Shown here piece by piece: positions 25,922 through 33,740 of a stretch of DNA of 62,474 nt. The DNA lies in the NCBI GenBank assembly GCA_036406615.1, contig DASXAQ010000125.1, positions 1 to 62,474 of the forward strand, written 5' to 3'. This DNA is from DASXAQ01 sp036406615. GTDB taxonomy: Bacteria; Actinomycetota; UBA4738. The position numbers and the translations under genes are program-made. Every line of letters begins with the position of its first letter. The first letter of the stretch is position 1. The notes under the pieces are model-generated. The model made no database searches. It had not been told where the DNA came from and saw nothing but the letters and a program-made list of their open reading frames with translations.

Positions 25922-26142
25922 GGCTGCCCGTCCGATCCGTCCGGAGCGGGGGCGTCCAGGTCGGCCAGCCGCCGCTGCGCCTGGTCCACCAGGCCCTGGT
26001 TCCCGATCGCCCGCGCCTCCCGGATCGCCTGCGCCAGGAGATCTTTGGCCTGGCGAACGCGCAGCTCGGCCTTGTCGCCGGTCGCGTACTTCAGCCGCTC
26101 GTCGGCTTTCACGATCAGCTCGAAGATCTCCTTCGGGTCCAC
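25918..26142 (-). CDS. Small helical protein, 74 aa, coupled to the glucosidase
   Basis: A 74-residue acidic/basic helical protein (DPKEIFELIVKADERLKY..., then repeated Ala/Arg/Glu heptads) with a short Asp/Pro tail. No family recognised; it could form a coiled-coil or a TPR-like helical pair. GTG start. It sits 3 bases after the redox fusion gene and overlaps the glucosidase start by 4 bases, so it is surely part of that transcript. Confidence 0.72.
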   Translation of the reverse strand: MDPKEIFELIVKADERLKYATGDKAELRVRQAKDLLAQAIREARAIGNQGLVDQAQRRLADLDAPAPDGSDGQP

Positions 26143-26145
26143 GGC

Positions 26146-27357
26146 CTACGCCACCCCCTCGTCCGCGAGCTGGCGTTCGAGGTACGTGCGGATGGCGATC
26201 GCCGCTGCCGCGCCCTCGCCGACGGCCGAGGCCAGCTGCTTGGTCGACCCGGCGCGCACGTCGCCGGCGGCGAACACGCCCGGCACGTTCGTCATGAAGC
26301 GGTCGTCGGTGGCGACGAACCCGCGGGGATCCAGCTCCACCGTGCCCGCCAGGAAGCCGGTGTTGGGGTCCAGTCCGATGAACACGAAGCAGCCCGCCGG
26401 ATGCAGCTCCTTCGACTCGCCGGTCGCCCGGTCCTCGAGCACCACCGCCCCGAGCTTGCCGCTGTCGTCGTCCTTGCGGTGGAAGGCCGTGACCGCGTGG
26501 TTGGTGAGCACCTCCATCTTCGCGTGCATCCGGACCTTGTCCTGCAGCAGCTTGTTCGCGCTCAGGGACTCGCCGCGCTGCACGATCGTGACCAGGTCGG
26601 TGAACTGCGTCAGGAACAGCCCCTCCTCGAGCCCGCTGTTGCCGCCGCCGAGCACCAGCAACTGCTTCGACCCCTTGTAGAACGGGCCGTCGCACGTGGC
26701 GCAGAAGTGGATGCCGGCACCGATGAGATCGTCCTCGCCCTCGACGCCCGTGCGCCGATACGACGACCCGGTCGCGATCAGCGCCGCGTGGCCGTGGTAA
26801 TGGTCGCCGGTGGCCGTCTCGACGTCGATCTGGTCGCCCTCGCCCTTGACCGAGCGCACCGACACCGCCTGCAGCATCTCCACGCCGTATCGGTTGGCCT
26901 GCTGCACGATCCGGTCCGCGAGCTCCGCGCCGCCGATGCCTTCGGGGAACCCGGGGTAGTTGTCCAGGCGCTCGGTCACGCCGGCCTGCCCGCCCAGGCC
27001 CTTGCTGTCGACGATCAGCGTTTGGAGGTTTTCGCGCGCCGCGTAGATCGCCGTGGTGAGCCCGGCCGGACCGCCACCCACGATGACCAGGTCGTAGACG
27101 TGCATCATGGCCGAGCGCTGGAGCCCGAGCTTGTCCGCAAGCTCCTCGTTCGTCGGCTCGGACAGGTGCGAACCGTCCGCGAACAGGATCGTCGGGATGA
27201 CGTTGTTGCCGCCGTTGCGCTCCTGCACGATCGACAGCGTCTCGGGCTCCTGTTCGATGTCGTGCCATTCGAACGCCACCCGCTGATCGGCCAGGAACCG
27301 CTTGGCGCGTCGGCAGTCCGGGCACCAGCTGGCCCCGTACACGGTGATGTCGGCCAC
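26146..27357 (-). CDS. Glutaredoxin-like / thioredoxin reductase fusion
   Basis: A 403-residue fusion. Residues 1-80 are a glutaredoxin-fold domain with WCPDC (Cys12, Cys15). Residues 88-403 are a thioredoxin-reductase flavoprotein with FAD loop GGGPAG (94-99), the redox pair CATC (Cys219, Cys222), NADPH loop GGGNSG and end motif FAAGDV. The N-terminal domain would take electrons from the reductase within the same chain. GTG at 27357 is set by GGAGGGGG just upstream. It heads the operon with the tiny protein and the glucosidase. Confidence 0.88.
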   Translation of the reverse strand: MADITVYGASWCPDCRRAKRFLADQRVAFEWHDIEQEPETLSIVQERNGGNNVIPTILFADGSHLSEPTNEELADKLGLQRSAMMHVYDLVIVGGGPAGLTTAIYAARENLQTLIVDSKGLGGQAGVTERLDNYPGFPEGIGGAELADRIVQQANRYGVEMLQAVSVRSVKGEGDQIDVETATGDHYHGHAALIATGSSYRRTGVEGEDDLIGAGIHFCATCDGPFYKGSKQLLVLGGGNSGLEEGLFLTQFTDLVTIVQRGESLSANKLLQDKVRMHAKMEVLTNHAVTAFHRKDDDSGKLGAVVLEDRATGESKELHPAGCFVFIGLDPNTGFLAGTVELDPRGFVATDDRFMTNVPGVFAAGDVRAGSTKQLASAVGEGAAAAIAIRTYLERQLADEGVA

Positions 27358-27421
27358 GACCCCCTCCTCCTCGCGTCGGCGTGCGCTGGCTGCACACTAG
27401 TCGGCCGGGCGGGGCATTCGT

Positions 27422-27427
27422 TACGCT
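27422..27427 (+). promoter_or_regulatory. -10 element TACGCT for rpe
   Basis: TACGCT ends 7 bases before the GTG at 27435, a leaderless layout. About 30 bases away on the minus strand TAGTGT could serve the divergent redox operon. Confidence 0.5.
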
Positions 27428-27434
27428 CCCGCCC

Positions 27435-28142
27435 GTGACCGACGCCCAGGATCGCGCGACCGCGGCGGAGGGGCGAGGCCTGCTGATCGCGCCCTCCATC
27501 CTGGCCGCGGACTACGGGCGCCTGGCCGACGAGATCGCCTCGGTGGGGCCGGAGGCGGACTGGGTCCACGTCGACCTCATGGACGGCCACTTCGTCCCCA
27601 ACCTGACGATCGGCCCGCCGGTCGTGGCGTCGCTGCGCCGGCACACCGACCGGTTCCTGGACTGCCACCTGATGGTGACGGACCCGGGGCGATGGCTGGA
27701 ACCGTTGGCCGAAGGCGGCGCGGACGGCTGCACGGTCCACGTCGAGACCGGCGGCACCGACGCCCTGCTCGAACGCATCCGTTCGCTCGGCATGAAGGCC
27801 GGGGTGGTCGTGGACGGACCCACGCCCTTCGGGGCCGTCGAACCCTACCTGGACGAGCGGCTGGACCTGCTGCTGGTCATGACGATCCGCGCCGGGTTCG
27901 GTGGGCAGGCGTTCCAGTCCGAGCAGCTGGCCAAGGTCGAGGCGGCCGACCACATCCGGCGGGAGCGGGGCCTGCGCTACCGCATCCAGGTGGACGGCGG
28001 CGTGAAGGTGGATTCGGCGCCGCTGGTCGCCGCCGCCGGCGCCGACGTCCTGGTCAGTGGCACCGGCATCTTCGATCACGCCGACCGGCGCGCCGCCGCG
28101 GCGGCGATCCGCGCCGCCGCCCGATCGGCCGGGGACGTGTAG
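27435..28142 (+). CDS. rpe: Ribulose-phosphate 3-epimerase
   Basis: A 235-residue TIM-barrel epimerase of the pentose-phosphate pathway, interconverting ribulose-5-P and xylulose-5-P. Landmarks are APSILAADYGRLADEI, WVHVDLMDGHFVPNLTIGP and IQVDGGV. The segment usually MTVNPGFGGQ or MTVEPGFGGQ reads MTIRAGFGGQ, an unusual Asn/Glu-Pro to Arg-Ala change. The N-terminus has about 15 extra residues before the family start. GTG at 27435 is chosen by the -10 TACGCT. pgi follows 16 bases later. Confidence 0.9.
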   Translation: MTDAQDRATAAEGRGLLIAPSILAADYGRLADEIASVGPEADWVHVDLMDGHFVPNLTIGPPVVASLRRHTDRFLDCHLMVTDPGRWLEPLAEGGADGCTVHVETGGTDALLERIRSLGMKAGVVVDGPTPFGAVEPYLDERLDLLLVMTIRAGFGGQAFQSEQLAKVEAADHIRRERGLRYRIQVDGGVKVDSAPLVAAAGADVLVSGTGIFDHADRRAAAAAIRAAARSAGDV

Positions 28143-28158
28143 CCTCGCGGCGCCTCCC

Positions 28159-29790
28159 ATGGACACGCCGGCGACGCGAATCGACCAGACCCCCGAGTGG
28201 CGCGCGCTGTCCGCGCACGCGGCGTCGATGGCGGGCGTTGGGCTGCGCGATCTGTTCGCGCACCACGCCGAGCGCGGCACGTCCATGGCGGTCGAAGCCG
28301 CGGACCTGTACCTGGACTACTCGAAACACCTCGTCACCGACGAGACGATGCGACTGCTGCTCGCCCTGGCCGAGCGCGCGTCGCTTCGACAGCGGATCGA
28401 CGCGATGTTCGCCGGCGAGCACGTCAACGCGACCGAGGACCGCGCGGTGCTCCACGTGGCCCTGCGTGCCCCGGCGGACGACGTCATCCGCGTGGACGGA
28501 ACCAACGTCGTGCCCCAGGTCCACGCCGTGCTGGATCGAATGGCGTCGTTCGCGGACCGCGTGCGCGGCGGCGCGTGGAGGGGCTTCACCGACCGGCCGA
28601 TCCGCAACGTCGTGAACATCGGCATCGGCGGCTCGGACCTCGGACCCGCCATGGCGTACGAGGCGCTGCAGGACTTCTCCGAGCGCACCATGACGTTCCG
28701 GTTCGTCTCCAACGTGGACGGCACGGACATCTGGGAGGCCACGCACGACCTGGACGCGGACGAGACGCTGTTCATCGTGTCGTCCAAGACGTTCACGACG
28801 CTCGAGACGCTGACGAACGCGCGCAGCGCCCGCGAGTGGCTGGTGGCGGCGCTCGGCGACGAACGCGCCGTGGCTCGCCACTTCGTCGCGGTGTCGACGA
28901 ACGCGGCCGAAGTGTCGGCGTTCGGGATCGATCGGTCGAACATGTTCGAGTTCTGGGATTGGGTCGGCGGCCGGTACTCGATGGACTCCGCGATCGGACT
29001 CTCGCTGATGGTGTCCGTCGGCCCCGAGCGGTTCCGCGAGATGCTCGACGGCTTCCGCGCGATCGACGAACACTTCCGCGAGGCGCCGTTCGACCGCAAC
29101 CTCCCGGTGCTGACGGGGCTGCTCGGCGTCTGGTACGGCAACTTCCTCGGCGCGCAGAGCCACGCCGTGATCCCCTACAGCCAGCACCTGCGCCAGCTCA
29201 CCGCCTACCTCCAACAGCTCGACATGGAGTCGAACGGGAAGTCGGTCGACCTCCGGGGCAGCCCGGTCGACTATCAGACCGGGCCCGTCGTGTGGGGCAC
29301 GCACGGCACGAACGGCCAGCATGCGTACTTCCAGCTGCTCCACCAGGGCACGAAGCTGATCCCGTGCGACCTGATCGGGTTCGCGAAGCCGAGCCACGCC
29401 GTCGGCAGCCACCACGACCTGCTCATGGCGAACCTGTTCGCGCAGGCTGAGGCGCTGGCCTTCGGCAGGACGCGCGAGGAGGTCGAGGCGGAAGGCGTGC
29501 CGGCGGCGCAGGTGCCGGCCCGGGTCTTCCCGGGGAGCCGGCCGACCTCGGTCATCCTGGCGCCGGAGCTCTCGCCTCGGGTGCTCGGCGAGCTGGTCGC
29601 GCTGTACGAGCACCGCGTGTTCACGATGGGGACCATCTGGAACATCGACTCGTTCGACCAGTGGGGGGTCGAGCTCGGCAAGGCGCTCGCGGGACGGATC
29701 GTGCCGGAGCTGGAGTCCGAAGGCGAGCCGTCGCTCGGGCACGACTCGTCCACGAACGCGCTGATCCGCCGCTACCGCCGGCTGCGTTGA
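28159..29790 (+). CDS. pgi: Glucose-6-phosphate isomerase
   Basis: A 543-residue phosphoglucose isomerase, the usual bacterial length. Landmarks are NIGIGGSDLGPAMAYEAL, SSKTFTTLETLTNA, WYGNFLGAQSHAVIPYSQHL and FDQWGVELGKALA, the PGI signatures; LDMESNGKS holds the base region. It links glycolysis with the pentose-phosphate branch encoded by rpe just upstream. ATG at 28159 lies 16 bases after the rpe stop. Confidence 0.93.
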   Translation: MDTPATRIDQTPEWRALSAHAASMAGVGLRDLFAHHAERGTSMAVEAADLYLDYSKHLVTDETMRLLLALAERASLRQRIDAMFAGEHVNATEDRAVLHVALRAPADDVIRVDGTNVVPQVHAVLDRMASFADRVRGGAWRGFTDRPIRNVVNIGIGGSDLGPAMAYEALQDFSERTMTFRFVSNVDGTDIWEATHDLDADETLFIVSSKTFTTLETLTNARSAREWLVAALGDERAVARHFVAVSTNAAEVSAFGIDRSNMFEFWDWVGGRYSMDSAIGLSLMVSVGPERFREMLDGFRAIDEHFREAPFDRNLPVLTGLLGVWYGNFLGAQSHAVIPYSQHLRQLTAYLQQLDMESNGKSVDLRGSPVDYQTGPVVWGTHGTNGQHAYFQLLHQGTKLIPCDLIGFAKPSHAVGSHHDLLMANLFAQAEALAFGRTREEVEAEGVPAAQVPARVFPGSRPTSVILAPELSPRVLGELVALYEHRVFTMGTIWNIDSFDQWGVELGKALAGRIVPELESEGEPSLGHDSSTNALIRRYRRLR

Positions 29791-29834
29791 CCGGCCACGC
29801 ACGCAGTTGAGCCCGGCGCGGCCACGGCGGGGGG

Positions 29835-29840
29835 TAGACT
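29835..29840 (+). promoter_or_regulatory. -10 element TAGACT for the thioesterase gene
   Basis: TAGACT ends 6 bases before the GTG at 29847, a leaderless layout. No -35 at standard distance. Confidence 0.5.
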
Positions 29841-29846
29841 CCGCCG

Positions 29847-30293
29847 GTGAGCGACGCCGGAGGACCGGGGCTCGACGAACGCCACCTGGAGGCCCTGCGC
29901 GAGCGCGTGCGCAACTCCGCGTTCCGTCAGTGGGTCGGGCTGGAGCTCGTGAGTTTGGAACAGGGCAGCTGCGAGATCGCGCTGACGCTCGAGCCGCACC
30001 ACTTCAACCCGCAGGGGATCGTGCACGGCGGCATCATCGGCACGCTCGCCGATACCGCGATCGGCCTGGCCGTGCGCACGGGGCTGCGGCCGGGGCTCAC
30101 GCACCGAACCGCGCAGCTGAACGTGCACTTCCTGTCGAAGGGCGAGGGCGCGCGCCTGGTCGGGCTCGGCCGCTCGCTGCACGTCGGCCAGCGGATGGGC
30201 TACGGGGAGGGCGAGGTGCTGGACCAGCAGGGCCGCCTGCTGGCCCGCGCCAGCGCCACGTTCATCGTCCTGCCGGCGCCCGGCGCGTTCTGA
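29847..30293 (+). CDS. PaaI-family hotdog thioesterase
   Basis: A 148-residue hotdog protein. The core helix motif NPQGIVHGGIIGTLADTA (residues 54-71) contains the HGG and Asp residues used by PaaI-type acyl-CoA thioesterases. It would hydrolyse a CoA thioester in the cytoplasm; substrate unknown. GTG start from the TAGACT element. Its stop and that of the convergent SCP2 gene sit in one hairpin. Confidence 0.85.
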   Translation: MSDAGGPGLDERHLEALRERVRNSAFRQWVGLELVSLEQGSCEIALTLEPHHFNPQGIVHGGIIGTLADTAIGLAVRTGLRPGLTHRTAQLNVHFLSKGEGARLVGLGRSLHVGQRMGYGEGEVLDQQGRLLARASATFIVLPAPGAF

Positions 30294-30306
30294 TCCTTCG
30301 AATCAG
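30290..30306. terminator. Hairpin holding both convergent stop codons (thioesterase / SCP2)
   Basis: CTGAT (30290-30294) and ATCAG (30302-30306) pair around a 7-base loop. The thioesterase TGA is 30291-30293 and the SCP2-gene stop is 30303-30305, so both stops lie in the arms. The stem is only 5 bp, so termination is not certain. Confidence 0.4.
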
Positions 30307-30686
30307 TACTCGACCTCGAGGTCCTTGAGGGCGTCGGGCATCTGCATCAGCACGCCCTGCATCGTCATCAGCTTCATGAGGTCGCCGGTGACGCGCAGCT
30401 TGCCGCTCATGTACGCGGCCACGGGCGACAGCTCGTTCTTCTGGATCGCCACCGCCGTCGCGTAGTCCTGGGAGACGGTCGCGTCGGGATTCTCGGCGTC
30501 GCCCATGCCGACCTCCGCGCGCCCGTCCACGAGCTTGAAGAAGTACCTCTTGTCGCCGTCGTCGGTGGTGATGACCTGCTGCAGCGTGGCCACGTTCGAT
30601 CCGACGGCCGCGCGGAACCCTTCGTTGGCGTTCAGGGCCTCCTGGGCCGCCGATGCCCATTCGTCGGTGAGGTACGTGACGCTCAT
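30303..30686 (-). CDS. SCP2 sterol-binding domain protein
   Basis: A 127-residue protein with an SCP2-like fold: a KRYFFKLVDGRAEVGMG strand pair, then YATAVAIQKNELSPVAAYMSGKLRVTGD, the family's typical core. Such proteins bind lipids or are accessory domains in lipid metabolism. ATG at 30686 overlaps the phosphatase stop by 4 bases (ATGA), so it is the second cistron of a coupled pair. Confidence 0.83.
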   Translation of the reverse strand: MSVTYLTDEWASAAQEALNANEGFRAAVGSNVATLQQVITTDDGDKRYFFKLVDGRAEVGMGDAENPDATVSQDYATAVAIQKNELSPVAAYMSGKLRVTGDLMKLMTMQGVLMQMPDALKDLEVEY

Positions 30687-31405
30687 GGTCGATCCTCCTC
30701 GAGATCCGATCCCTCGTCGGGGCTGCCCGGGCCGGCCGGGCGATCCGATTCTACGGTCCCACCGCTCCACAGGGTCGGGTACCACAGGTGCGCGACGTCG
30801 TTCAGGAATCGAATGCCGTGCGCGTCGCCGTCCACGTCGACGCGGTTGATCGACGAGTTGTCGGGAAGGAAGAACATGTCCTGCGGCAGCCCCATCAGGT
30901 GGCCGAGGTACGCGTTGATGACCCCGCCGTGGGTGACGATCAGGACCGTGGCGTCCTTCTCGGTGCGTGGCAGCCGCGATTCCACGGCCGGGACGACCCG
31001 GGCCCGAAGCTCGTCGCCGGACTCCGCGCCGGGCGCCAGCGTGTGCAGCGCCGCGCCGGCGTCGACCCGTTCCCGCACCAGGTCCCCGTGCTCGGCGATC
31101 AGGTCCTCGAACGGCACGCCCTCCCATTCGCCGACGAACACCTCGCCGAAGTCGTCGACGGCCTCGCCGCGGATGCCGGTGAGCGCCGTGAACGGTTCGA
31201 GGGTCTGCAACGCACGACGAAACGGGGAGACGAAGACCGCGTCGGGCCGCGCGGTCGCCGCGAGCCTGGCGGCGAGCTTGTCCGCCTGATCGCGGCCCTT
31301 GTCGTCCAGCGGCGGATCCCACTGCCGGCCGCGCGGCGTGTCCAGGAACTCGGTCGCGCCAAAGTCCACGCGTCCGTGACGAACGAGCAGCAGGCGGACG
31401 GGCAT
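30683..31405 (-). CDS. Histidine phosphatase superfamily protein
   Basis: A 240-residue phosphoglycerate-mutase-like phosphatase. RHG is at the N-terminus (LLLVRHGRVD), Arg and Glu of the pocket follow (FRRALQTLEP, FGEVFVGEWEG), and the second His is in VTHGGVINAYLGHLMG. Substrate unknown. The last 20 residues are acidic and Pro/Gly-rich. ATG at 31405; upstream HTH gene ends 5 bases before it. Confidence 0.85.
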   Translation of the reverse strand: MPVRLLLVRHGRVDFGATEFLDTPRGRQWDPPLDDKGRDQADKLAARLAATARPDAVFVSPFRRALQTLEPFTALTGIRGEAVDDFGEVFVGEWEGVPFEDLIAEHGDLVRERVDAGAALHTLAPGAESGDELRARVVPAVESRLPRTEKDATVLIVTHGGVINAYLGHLMGLPQDMFFLPDNSSINRVDVDGDAHGIRFLNDVAHLWYPTLWSGGTVESDRPAGPGSPDEGSDLEEDRP

Positions 31406-31410
31406 GCGGG

Positions 31411-31797
31411 CTAGCGGGCGTGGCGCGCCCGGCGTTGGCGCCGCGCGCGCCACGCCGTCGCGTATGCCTCGACGTCGGACCGCAGCCACACGCGGCCGGA
31501 CGCCAGCGTCTGCGCCGGCTCGGGGAAGCTGCCGCGATCGATGTAGGTGACGACGCGCCGCTTGTCCCATCCCATGATCTCGGCGGCTTCCGCGACGCCC
31601 GCCAGTCGCGGGACGGTCTCGGCGATGAGCGTGAGCGATTCGTGCTTCGGGATGGACGCGCTGCGTTCGACGGCTCGCCGTAGCGCCGCGACGCACCGTT
31701 CCGGCGTGGCTGCGGTCGCGCGCGCCGACACCGGCGGGTCGGCGATCCCCGTCCACCGGCCGTCGGCGCCCTGACGAACCACGGCTCGAACGTCCAT
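31411..31797 (-). CDS. Small HTH protein with a HicB-like N-terminus
   Basis: A 128-residue protein. Residues 1-45 (VVRQGADGRWTGIADPPVS, then ERCVAALRRAVE) resemble the small alpha/beta HicB antitoxin-like fold, and residues 65-115 (AEAAEIMGWDKRRVVTYI, SGRVWLRSDVEAYA) form an excisionase/MerR-type winged helix. It may be a DNA-binding regulator or an orphan antitoxin; no HicA-like toxin is adjacent. The start follows AAGGGA. It heads the phosphatase and SCP2 transcript. Confidence 0.65.
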   Translation of the reverse strand: MDVRAVVRQGADGRWTGIADPPVSARATAATPERCVAALRRAVERSASIPKHESLTLIAETVPRLAGVAEAAEIMGWDKRRVVTYIDRGSFPEPAQTLASGRVWLRSDVEAYATAWRARRQRRARHAR

Positions 31798-31822
31798 CGG
31801 TTCCCTTCGTTCCCGGCTCGGG

Positions 31823-32314
31823 TCAGGCGGCGGCCTCGTCGTCGTCGCCGCGGGGCCGCCCATGATAGCCGCCACCCGATGGCGCCAGGGGGCGCTGCCA
31901 GGAACGGGGAAGCACGCGCGAGATGGCCGGCCGGTGCGCGCAGACCCAGCGATACGCGCTCGCCGCGATCGCCGCGGCGGGCGGCCATCGCCGCAGCACC
32001 CACGCGAGAAACCCGAGGCCGGGCAAGCGGTCGAACAGGGCCGGGAGCGCGTCGGCACCCTTTCGATGCTGCCCGTCGACGATCAGATGGAAGGCCTCCA
32101 GCCGCGTCGCCTCGTCCTCGTTCGGGACGAGCGACGCCGCCACCGGGGTTCGGATCCCGACGGGCTCGAACACCCCGGCGCCCGACCAGCGGGTGGCCGC
32201 GCGCACGGCCGCGCGGCAGACGCCGCAGCGTTCGTCGTACAGGAGGATGGCCTTCGCCCCGGCCGCCGCCCGTGCCGGCTCGGGAGTTTCGGGGGGTTGC
32301 GTCTGATCGAACAT
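31823..32314 (-). CDS. DCC-family (DUF393) thiol-disulfide protein
   Basis: A 163-residue DUF393 protein with LLYDERCGVC (Cys30, Cys33) and a following helix, the family's redox pair. Two hydrophobic segments lie in the second half. It would act in thiol-disulfide exchange, partner unknown. The only usable start near the conserved region is ATG at 32314, which lies inside the LexA-type palindrome; the gene is divergent from the radical SAM gene. Confidence 0.75.
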   Translation of the reverse strand: MFDQTQPPETPEPARAAAGAKAILLYDERCGVCRAAVRAATRWSGAGVFEPVGIRTPVAASLVPNEDEATRLEAFHLIVDGQHRKGADALPALFDRLPGLGFLAWVLRRWPPAAAIAASAYRWVCAHRPAISRVLPRSWQRPLAPSGGGYHGRPRGDDDEAAA

Positions 32315-32326
32315 ATGTTCTATCCT
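32297..32326 (+). promoter_or_regulatory. Promoter TTGCGT-N18-TATCCT of the radical SAM gene
   Basis: TTGCGT (32297-32302) and TATCCT (32321-32326) are separated by 18 bases, which are filled by the LexA-type palindrome. The -35 matches TTG only; the -10 matches four of six. Transcript start would be near 32333, about 30 bases before ATG. Confidence 0.5.
32308..32321. promoter_or_regulatory. LexA/SOS-box-like palindrome CGAACATATGTTCT
   Basis: GAACATATGTTC (32309-32320) is a perfect 12-base palindrome and fits the Gram-positive LexA box CGAAC-RNRY-GTTCG except for the last base. It lies in the promoter spacer of the radical SAM gene and covers the start codon of the divergent DUF393 gene, so one repressor could shut both. 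Confidence 0.72.
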
Positions 32327-32362
32327 GGGGTCTCGACCTGCTGCAACGAGGCGAGGAAGCCC

Positions 32363-33433
32363 ATGCGCTGGGACAACCTGCAACTCACCGAGGACGAGCC
32401 GCCGGGGGCCGGGCTCACGGCCCCCCTGTTTCGCCAGGGAGCCGTCGCGCGGACGTTCGACACGCCGGAGTTTCGCGGCATCACCTTCTTCGAGGTTACG
32501 GCGAAATCGATCATCAATCGCGTGCCGCCCGAGTCGCGCATGCCGTTTCGCTGGACGATCAACCCGTACCGCGGCTGCACGCACGCGTGCGTGTACTGCT
32601 TCGCCCGGCGGACGCACGAATACCTGGACCTGGATGCAGGACAGGACTTCAACTCAAAGGTGATCGTCAAGGTCAACGCCGAGGACGTGTTGCGCCGCGA
32701 GCTGGCCGCGCGGACGTGGCGCGGCGAGCACATCGCGATGGGCACCAACGTCGACTGCTACCAGCGGGCCGAAGGTCGCTACCACCTGATGCGCGGGATC
32801 CTGTCGGCGCTGCGCGACGCGGCGAACCCGTTCTCGATCCTGACGAAGGGCTCGCTGATCCTTCGCGACCTCGATCTGCTGGCCGAGGCCGCGGAGGTCA
32901 CGCACGTCGCGACCGACGTGTCCGTCGGTTCCGTCGACCGCGAGCTGTGGCGGGTGGTCGAGCCGGGCACGCCGAGCCCGCAGAAGCGGCTCGAGGTGTG
33001 CGCGCGGTTGAATGACTCCGGGATCGGCTGCGGCGTCCTCATGGCGCCCATCCTCCCGTTCTTGAGCGACTCGCCGGCGCAGTTGTCGACGACGGTCAAG
33101 GCGATCGCGGACGCGGGCGCGCGCCACGTGCTGCCGATCGTGCTGCATCTTCGCCCGGGGGCGCGCGAATGGTTCTTCGCGTGGCTGCGCGAACACGAGC
33201 CGGGGCTGGTGCGGAAGTACGAACGCCTGTACGCGCGCGGCAGCTACGCGCCGAAGGCGTACCAGCAGGAGATCTCCGGACGGGTCCACGAGCTCGCCCG
33301 CCGGTTCGGCGTCGGCACCGTCGGCGGCCGGATGCCGAAGGAGTCCCGCTCGATCCGAAGCTGGGGCCACCACGACGAAGGGGCGGCGCCCGTGGCCACG
33401 GCCGAGCAGGGCACGCAGCTCGCGATGCTCTGA
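32363..33433 (+). CDS. Rv2578c-family radical SAM protein
   Basis: A 356-residue radical SAM enzyme resembling Rv2578c and spore-photoproduct-lyase-like proteins. The iron-sulfur motif is C72-THA-C76-VY-C79 in YRGCTHACVYCFARRTHEY. ILTKGSLILRDLDLL and APILPFLSD follow, both in the SAM-barrel half. ATG at 32363 is supported by GAGGAAG 4-6 bases upstream; an in-frame ATG at 32315 is inside the LexA-type box and less likely. Reaction unknown; the LexA-type box suggests DNA-damage response. Confidence 0.87.
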   Translation: MRWDNLQLTEDEPPGAGLTAPLFRQGAVARTFDTPEFRGITFFEVTAKSIINRVPPESRMPFRWTINPYRGCTHACVYCFARRTHEYLDLDAGQDFNSKVIVKVNAEDVLRRELAARTWRGEHIAMGTNVDCYQRAEGRYHLMRGILSALRDAANPFSILTKGSLILRDLDLLAEAAEVTHVATDVSVGSVDRELWRVVEPGTPSPQKRLEVCARLNDSGIGCGVLMAPILPFLSDSPAQLSTTVKAIADAGARHVLPIVLHLRPGAREWFFAWLREHEPGLVRKYERLYARGSYAPKAYQQEISGRVHELARRFGVGTVGGRMPKESRSIRSWGHHDEGAAPVATAEQGTQLAML

Positions 33434-33463
33434 GCCCGTCTGCGCAATCGTTTGTACGCGCCC

Positions 33464-33739
33464 TCAGCTGGCGACGCCGCGGCGGCGAAGCTCGCGGCGC
33501 CAGCACTCTGTGTGCCAGTGGCGGCGCCCCTCGACGTCGTCCTGTTCGACCACCACCAGGTGCGAGACGCCGGCCCGCACGTCGTGCATGCAGCCGGGGC
33601 ACAGATACGTCTTCTGGCCGGTCACGACGCGCACCGTCGCGCCGCCCGCGACGGCCCACTCCGGCGCCGAGAGCGACCGGACCCCCTGAGAGATCGGACG
33701 CGGCTCGGCCTCGGGCGCCCGGCGGTGTCGTCGCGGCAT
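33464..33739 (-). CDS. Small zinc-finger-like protein, 91 aa
   Basis: A 91-residue basic protein with CPGC (Cys47, Cys50) and HWHTEC (His74, His76, Cys79), a plausible Cys2-His-Cys zinc site. No family with known function recognised; such short proteins are common in actinobacteria. ATG at 33739 is 1 base before the alpha/beta hydrolase stop, so they are one transcript. Confidence 0.72.
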   Translation of the reverse strand: MPRRHRRAPEAEPRPISQGVRSLSAPEWAVAGGATVRVVTGQKTYLCPGCMHDVRAGVSHLVVVEQDDVEGRRHWHTECWRRELRRRGVAS

Positions 33740-33740
33740 C

